Positions 57,301-64,000 of a DNA stretch of 64,000 nt are shown one piece after another. A program made the translations under genes and the position numbers. Numbering within the stretch: position 1 is the first letter of the stretch; each line of letters starts with the position of its first letter. A model generated the notes under the pieces. That model searched no databases. It was not told the origin of the DNA and saw only the letters and a program-made list of their open reading frames with translations. This DNA comes from Synanceia verrucosa (Eukaryota > Chordata > Actinopteri > Perciformes > Synanceiidae), in the NCBI GenBank assembly GCA_029721515.1, contig CM056559.1:13631001-13695000 (forward strand), given 5' to 3'.

Positions 57301-57453
57301 TACATATTCCTACAAAGGTTTTCAAATTTCACCTGTGAGCTGAGTATTTTTTTCTATGTGTGTTTGTGCCTTTACTCCAGTTGATGTCTGAAGCTGCAGG
57401 TTTGCATAGTTGTACTGATGCCAAAATAGGTATGGTCAATCTGCTTTCATTCT

Positions 57454-57457
<4 letters not shown>

Positions 57458-57497
<40 letters not shown>
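57458..57497. repeat. CA microsatellite
   Basis: About 20 CA units. Confidence 0.95.
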
Positions 57498-57501
<4 letters not shown>

Positions 57502-58439
57502 CATTGATTTTAAAACTACACTGCCACGATTAAAACAGAAACACCATGGCTTATTGATAGACAGTTTTTCATGCCCCGGAAAGTGTGTTTGTTTGGTTGC
57601 ATGTGCCCATGCTCTCACATGTGTGCGCATTGGCCTAGATCAGAATTAGGAATCCCCAATCTGTTGCCATGGCAACTCTGAGATCGACTCAGCACCAAAG
57701 GGAGACATAAAGCGATGATGAGAGCTTTCCTGTCACAGAGAGAGTGACTTATTGCAGAGTGTCTGCCCCTTCTTCTCTGTGGAGGATTAGACTAACAGCA
57801 TGTACATAGTAAATGCACCATATGCACAACACAACATGCATTTGTCTTGAGCACTCATACACATTAACATGGCTTTATGTATGACTAAAGACTGTATTAA
57901 GTATATTGGAAACAAAATTATTTGAAAGTCCATGAAGCTATCAGTATGTGAGTGCCTCGCTATGAGGAACCTATCATTGTATGTGTTAATGACATATGGT
58001 CTTATAGGTCCTGACTGTTCCCTTTTTACAACATCCACTGTTGCATATGCACCACCTAATAAATTATGAATGATGAAGGAAAGAGTATGCGGGCAATGCA
58101 AAAAGGCGTTATGTATCTACAGCTCTGTTGTTCCTTCCTACAGCTGCATTGACAGCTCATCCACCCATCCATCCATCCTCAGAGTCTTAATGAGGCCTCT
58201 TGCTCAACCATCTTCATTATGTGCATGAGTGTCAGAGGGTTCCATGTGCATGTGTGTATGAACTGTGTGTCCCAGTGGTATCCCTGTATTGTCTTCCACC
58301 CACCTCCACAGTAGGAGGTGACGCACAAGCAGCACGATGGCCGGCATCCCTCTGTATGTGTGTGTATTTCTGCATATGTGTCACACTGCCACCCCCACGG
58401 CAACCCGGCCCACCGGGGCTGATAGCCTGGTGATGACTC

Positions 58440-58800
58440 ATCACCACCCCACCTCCTCATTTCCTCTACAACTCCCCTTCCCTCCACCTCTTGTGTTCTC
58501 CCCCTGCTCTGTTCCTCAATTTCACCCCATCTCTGTTCCTTTTCTATGTCCTTGTTTGATCTTTTCATTTTCTTGTCAAGGCCTCTCTTCATCTTTCATC
58601 CTCTTTTCTTCTCTTCCTTTCCTCTTCTCTATTCTCCATCTTTTTCTGCTTTCCCTCTCTGTGCTCTTTTTCCACTACCTCCCACTCATCCAACTTCTGT
58701 TCTTGTTTCAGTGTCTCACCTTTTACCACCTGTTTGTTCAATCTGTCACCTTTCATTTCCTCTCCTCATCTCTTCCCCCATCTTTTATACTCAATAGCCC
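58440..58800. repeat. Pyrimidine-rich tract
   Basis: About 360 bases dominated by TCC, CTT and TTC. Plus-strand frames through it are Ser/Phe/Leu-rich and judged spurious. Confidence 0.6.
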
Positions 58801-59880
58801 CCCCAGACCCAGGTCAGAAGTAAAATGAGTAATACACTGCCAAACTGATTCACTGACTTGTCACAGAGTCAATGTATTGTTCGTCCAGGCTTCCAAAGGC
58901 TAACATATTACCTTTCTACTGCTGAAACACACCACATCACTCATATAAAATAATAATAGCCATATTTCACCTTCAGCTCTCAAAAAACATGTTTGACAGA
59001 GCATGTGGAAATGTTTTCAATAGAACTAACAAGTGGGATGCATTTAAGTCATAAATGTTTTATGTTTGGGGTCTCTTGATACAAGTTGCACACTGTGAAT
59101 GTATGGGGTCACAGCTTTAATTGCATGCCAGGCTTCCTGTCTAAGTTGCTTTTATCTTGCAGACTCCTCACTAGGTTAAATGTAATCAAAAGAATCATCT
59201 TCAATAGTTTATGGTGTATTTACATGCAACATTCTCTTTCTACTATAAATGCACATTTTTCTTTATTATTTTGTGTGTGTGTTTTTTTTTAAGATTATGC
59301 ATTATGGAACTCATTTTCCATGTTCCATATGAGGCTCAAAAACTTGATGGTGAGTGGATGCCCTCTTGTGGTTCCTATGGGATCTTACAACTAATCAGCA
59401 ATTTGTCTGATATGATACTGATGTGATGCGAATGCCACATGACCTATAAATTGGAAATCCAACATTCCTATTTAACTTTTAAAAAAGTATGTAGCTTATA
59501 TATTTGCTCCCTAAGGAAAATTCGGTATGTAGCCACTCGTGTGTCATGTATGTACTATTTCCTCATGTAGTGTGTCTTGTAGTCAATAGTGAGTTAATCA
59601 TCATCATTATTACTTTCCACGACAGTCTTTTGATATATTGTAATACAGGGATTAGAGTGCAATATTCTTTACAAATAAGTATTTTATTGAGAAGTGAGCG
59701 GAACAATATCTAGTTAAAGGGTATTTGCAAAGAAGGCTGTCCAGTCTTTTTTTAGTGGTCACGTGACCTCCATACGGAAGTTTTTTTTTTTTTTTTTTTG
59801 CAATTTCTGCTGCATTAAGTTCGCCAGAGAAACAGTGGAACACAGTCTTTAGCATTAAGAATAAAACGTCACACTGCTGA

Positions 59881-60105
59881 ACGCCTATGTACGTATTTAT
59901 TTTGAAAAGTACAGGCGGAAATACTTCACTTCCTGTATTCCAGCTTTACATTGGCTTTCTGTGAGTCGTTTCTGCCTCTGCTTTTCATCCGTGTGAAAAA
60001 TGTTATCCGCTATTTGACGTCGCAGTTGAGGCTGCTATATCCACTTCTAAAACGAAAACTCCAGTATATTTCAGTTTAGTAGAACACTTGGAAAGACTTG
60101 AAAAG
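59881..60105 (+). promoter_or_regulatory. Candidate promoter and noncoding first exon of a further gene
   Basis: GGAA-type (ETS) motifs occur on both strands (AGGCGGAAATACTTCACTTCCTG at about 59913-59935) and the segment ends with a consensus donor, GAAAAG|GTAAGAG, at 60104/60105. There is no long reading frame, so it would be 5' UTR. Mammalian STARD10 is followed by ATG16L2 and FCHSD2, but no exon of either is seen up to 64000. Confidence 0.3.
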
Positions 60106-61820
60106 GTAAGAGAATGACAGTAATTACAGAGTTTTTTAAAAAACAAGAAAGTTTCTAGAACAGCTGATAAGAATAGACGCTAACTCAACAGCGTAAAAAC
60201 ACTGGAGTTGCTCAAAGGGAAAATGTGGTTGTCTAGGTTACACTCGTGCACTGACCGCTAGCTTGAACTGTTGCGGTGAAAACTAACTACAACTGAGTCC
60301 AACTCTGCTTTAAGCCACTCAGTAACGTTAATTATTGGAGCAATAATTATCGACTTTACTTCAGTTGCTTAATGTTAACTCGTGATATGTTGTTTTGTTG
60401 TTTTTATGTGGTCGAGGTGGAGACGAAATGGGACTGCGGGCTTGTTTGTCCCAGAGGAATTATTTTCAAGCTGAAAACATGGGCGAATGACAATTAGGTC
60501 GCTGTTTTTAGCTGAATTTGTAGATAGAGCGATGTAATCTGTCCTCCGTCATGCGTTAATAGAATTTTATGATAATATGCCCTTTTACACCTACATCCTA
60601 ATTTGTCAACCTGTATGCAGGTGGACTTGTGACAGGTGATCATGCATTTTTAGAGATGTTTCACTCTTTCTAGGGTAGGACATGTTGCAACATCTACAGT
60701 ACAGTATGCAAACCCATTAGCTTCTCAAGATAGTTTTTCAGATGCTTATTTCTGCTTTTTTTCCACAGCAGGACAGGACTAATGTTTGTGACCTGATCTA
60801 TCGTGATACTGTAAGCTATTTAATGTAACTGCAGGGGAAGATTTTTTGCACGTGGGCTGAAACCCTTAAAAAGAGGACATATTTCTGCCTGGCTGTCTTG
60901 GTCAGTAGACCCCTAAAATTGGTGAATACAATTATTTGTGCACAGTTCAGTGTTGTCACAAAAGCAGTGTTTCTGGACCATGATACTGATGGTTGTTGTA
61001 GTTATATACATGCCATTCTAATGTCCTATAGATTTACAAAACTTTTAGAGCAGTTTATGAAATTCAAACGTGTTGAAAGCAAGGCTCAAAAAACTTGTTA
61101 ACATCATGACTCCAAAGGTGACCACAAAATGACATCATATTATTTTGGAAGACAAATCTATCCCAACGGCACCATGGCCCCTCCGACACTGTTTTGTCCT
61201 GTTGTGGAAACTGGTAATGAGTGGGCATTTGGCCTTCTGTTTTTGACTTTGAAGTGCACGCCAAGAGGCACATATTGTTACAGGATGTTATTCATCAAAG
61301 CAATTATTTCTCTGCCCCTCAACATATGATTTTTTTTATTTTTTGAGTCAGCCTCTATGCTAAGTCGAGCCCATTGAAATTCACAGTCTTGATCTTCTTT
61401 TATGTTCTGGATTATGTATCAGCCTTGACATTGAGTTGCAGCTGGAACTTCATTCCTCTTGTGTCCACCACTTTCTGCCATTTTTTTTCTCTCTGTATCT
61501 ATACACTCACATGATTACTCACTGCTGAATCAGTCCATAATGAGTTGAGAGGACGTGTACCTTAGGGGATGTGTTCAGCGGTCTGTTTCACAGGCTAGTA
61601 GCCCAGTTGTTCAGGAAGTATTAACTGGTAGAAGTGACTAAAATGACATTCATGTCATTTGGTGATGAGTTTGTAGAACATGTACATTACCCTATACACC
61701 AAGGTTGGGGTGCTTATCTAAAACAAATGCAGTCCAACATCCTTTGTTCATGAAGGATATTATGCTGTTGAATATAGGTTCTAGATAGTCAAAGCAACTC
61801 CCTGTATCTCAGTGTTATTC

Positions 61821-61822
<2 letters not shown>
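60106..61822. other. AT-rich region, no gene recognised
   Basis: If the preceding segment is a first exon, this is intronic. Small frames (under 70 codons) have no recognisable product. A possible small exon (acceptor CCACAG near 60768, donor GTAAGC near 60811) encodes only a very short frame and is not supported. Confidence 0.5.
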
Positions 61823-62065
<243 letters not shown>

Positions 62066-63319
62066 GATTTTTTAAAGAACAATGATATTTGTCAAAGTGA
62101 TGTTATTATAAGGTGCAGATTTTAAAACTGTCCTTAATAATATGAGAATGGGTAATTCCAACATCTGAAATTTGAGTCGCCTCAATTCTATACTGATGTG
62201 TTGGCAGAGAACTTTAAATAAAAGAGAAAACATGCAGTAATATGAGTTCACATTCACTGTGGGAGGAAAACAACAAACCACTGAACTTCATTCTACTGAA
62301 AGTCACAAAAACATTGTTTTGTGTCACAGGCTGATGACTTTGACCCCATTCAGAGACTAAATAATTTTATGTGGTTGGTATTGTGAGGTGGGTTTCCATG
62401 GGAAACATTCTCGTGTGATATGTTAGGGTCATGAAGAGTTAGAGGCCAGTGAACACACACACACACTGGCTTGTTCACTAGAGGACATTGTTCAGATGCA
62501 TTTTTACTGGCAGGGCTGAGTCACTAGTCAGTTTAATTGAAAGTGGGTTGAAAACAGCAGTGTGTCTGGTGGAGGGCAGGTTAGTCATGTCCCATGTGTG
62601 CGTATGCAGTTTTTTTCCAGTAATCCTTATATAGTCGACACCTTGATAGAAATCAGAGGGTCTCTGGCTACCCTACCACTTGCGAAACACAGGAAACATA
62701 TCGTGAAGTATTCTAGGCCAAAATTAAAAAAAAAGGTCAGGGAATACCAATCTCAGTAGTTAAGCAGCACGGATGACAAAGCCAAAACTTTTGGCTGTTA
62801 AACATGGAATTTTGGACTTTTTCTGTCTGATTTGTAGTTAGGACAGCTTGATTGATCCTGGATTTTGTAGATTAATAGAGTTATGGATATTTGGGATTTT
62901 AAAGAAAATGATGTCCCCAGTGTCAACCTGTAACAGATTGATGCCATTTAGCCTTAATTGAGACATCAGAGCTTGACAAGAAATATAGGAAGAGAGAGGG
63001 TGATGATAAGCAAAAGAGACGTTGACAGCAATCAAACTGTGAAACTTGTGGTCATTGCATATGTGTACATCTTTCTTACCCAGCCACCAAGAATTCAAGT
63101 ATTGTGACCAAGATATGTAGTGTGGCTACTGAGTGTGACATTTTAGAATTAAGAAATAAAGTTATTTGAGCTCTCCGGTAAATGTTGACTGATTTAACAC
63201 GGACAGCCCAGCCAATTCATCTGCGTAGCTCTAATCTGATAATCTGTGTATATTTTTACCAACATAATTTGAAGATAATGTGAATTAAACGTTCAGTGCT
63301 CTGAAGTAGCATGTGCTGG
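62066..63319. other. AT-rich region, no gene recognised
   Basis: No coding exon, RNA gene or named repeat is seen. A short CA run occurs at 62454-62466. Confidence 0.5.
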
Positions 63320-63700
63320 CTTAAAGGGGTAGTTCAGGATTTTTGACATGGGGCCTCATTTCCAAGTGAGCCGGCGTGTTGGAGATGTGTGGAGACAGTT
63401 TTCAACAAATTTCTTTCAGTCCTTCTAGTTGCAGAGTTCACTGGTGCTAGGCTAACACAAGTCAATGGTGCTAGTTTAGCCTGCCATTAAAACAGTCTTA
63501 CCCACTCCACAGTGGACCTGAGGCAAATCAATTATAATGCCAGACTATTGATGTAAATGTCTGTGTTGCTAGAATAACTTTAGACATAGAACTAAGCATT
63601 TTGAAGGATTTATGTCTCAGTACAGGAGCTAGTTTGACAGCGGCGGACTGATATCAGCTAGCAGCTAGGATTTTGTAATTTCCGCACTGGCATCACCAGT
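63320..63700. repeat. Interspersed repeat, fish family starting TTAAAGGGGTAGTTC
   Basis: Begins TTAAAGGGGTAGTTCAGGAT followed by TTTTGACATGGGGCCTCATT, a start I know from many fish genomic repeats. The TTAA at the edge would fit a piggyBac-type non-autonomous element, but a matching right end is not identified. Confidence 0.45.
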
Positions 63701-63784
63701 CTCTGGTTCTTCTGTCCCGGTTTTCTGCAGCTCCAGCGGCGGCTGTCTCTACAGATGCTCTCTCTCGTTCTTCCCTTTTAGCAT

Positions 63785-63940
63785 CCATCTCTAGAGATGC
63801 ACTGATCCAATACCGGGATCAGATATCGGCTGCGATATTGCCTAATTAGCTGGATTGGACATCTGATGAATGAGGGCGATCCAAAATACTGATCCAGTCA
63901 CTTCAATTCTATGTTTGCAACGCCAGTTTCGTCATCACGC
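63785..63940. repeat. hAT-type repeat fragment
   Basis: Contains AGAGATGCACTGATCCAATA, then GGGATCAGATATCGGCTGCG and ATACTGATCCAGTCACTTCA. This resembles the terminal and subterminal sequence of fish hAT elements beginning 'GGGATGCACCGATCC'. Confidence 0.5.
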
Positions 63941-63944
63941 AGAG

Positions 63945-64000
63945 TAGGGCTGTGCAATCTAATTTTGCAAAGCCGCTCTCCCCGCTATCCTCTGTGATCA
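63945..64000. repeat. Start of another hAT-type repeat, cut by the window edge
   Basis: TAGGGCTGTGCAATCTAATT at 63945 resembles hAT termini of the TAGGGCTG type; the rest lies outside the window. Confidence 0.35.

Larger units (their letters stand above)
57301..59880. other. Intergenic region downstream of stard10
   Basis: Contains a CA microsatellite (57458-57497), a pyrimidine-rich tract (about 58440-58800) and a T-run near 59781-59799. No recognisable exon. Confidence 0.55.

Noticed and set aside
60768..60811. Possible small exon between CCACAG and GTAAGC
   Set aside because: Encodes only a five-codon frame after its ATG and has no supporting homology.

Overview
The window is nuclear DNA of a bony fish, probably a percomorph-like teleost (inference). 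The evidence is intron-exon genes with vertebrate protein sequences, many long CA/GT microsatellites, Tc1/mariner elements of fish type, V-SINE-like repeats and many short hAT-type inverted-repeat elements. There is no bacterial, plasmid or viral gene organisation and no CRISPR array.

Two protein-coding genes can be reconstructed completely. On the minus strand, clpb (mitochondrial AAA+ disaggregase with ankyrin repeats, also called Skd3) runs from its start codon at 41413 to its stop at 9901. It has 16 coding exons that join in phase to 675 codons plus stop. On the plus strand, stard10 (START-domain phospholipid transfer protein) runs from 45752 to 56584. It has 6 coding exons that join to 263 codons plus stop. 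The two genes are divergently transcribed with about 4.3 kb between their start codons.

Layout: 1-480 is a CpG-rich, TATA-containing candidate promoter facing left; its gene lies outside the window and could be phox2a by synteny (inference). 481-9790 is intergenic, with AT-rich stretches, candidate conserved regulatory blocks around 4.44-6.42 kb and simple repeats. 9792-41413 is clpb, whose introns hold two Tc1 remnants, several hAT-like non-autonomous elements, a foldback element, SINE-like sequence and microsatellites. 41414-45751 is the divergent intergenic region with a SINE and the probable stard10 leader. 45752-57149 is stard10 with its 3' UTR; intron 3 carries a Tc1-like element with perfect 51-bp terminal repeats and a frameshifted transposase. 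57150-64000 holds microsatellites, a 243-bp TA array, a candidate first exon of a further gene near 59.9-60.1 kb, and transposon-derived repeats at the right edge.

clpb and stard10 do not form a pathway: one keeps intermembrane-space proteins soluble, the other moves phosphatidylcholine and phosphatidylethanolamine between membranes. No previously undescribed multi-gene system is visible. The more unusual signals are CA-rich tracts directly behind three splice donors, the intact-ended Tc1 copy, two short elements with clear target-site duplications, a stard10 C-terminus lacking the mammalian acidic tail, and the head-to-head clpb-stard10 arrangement.
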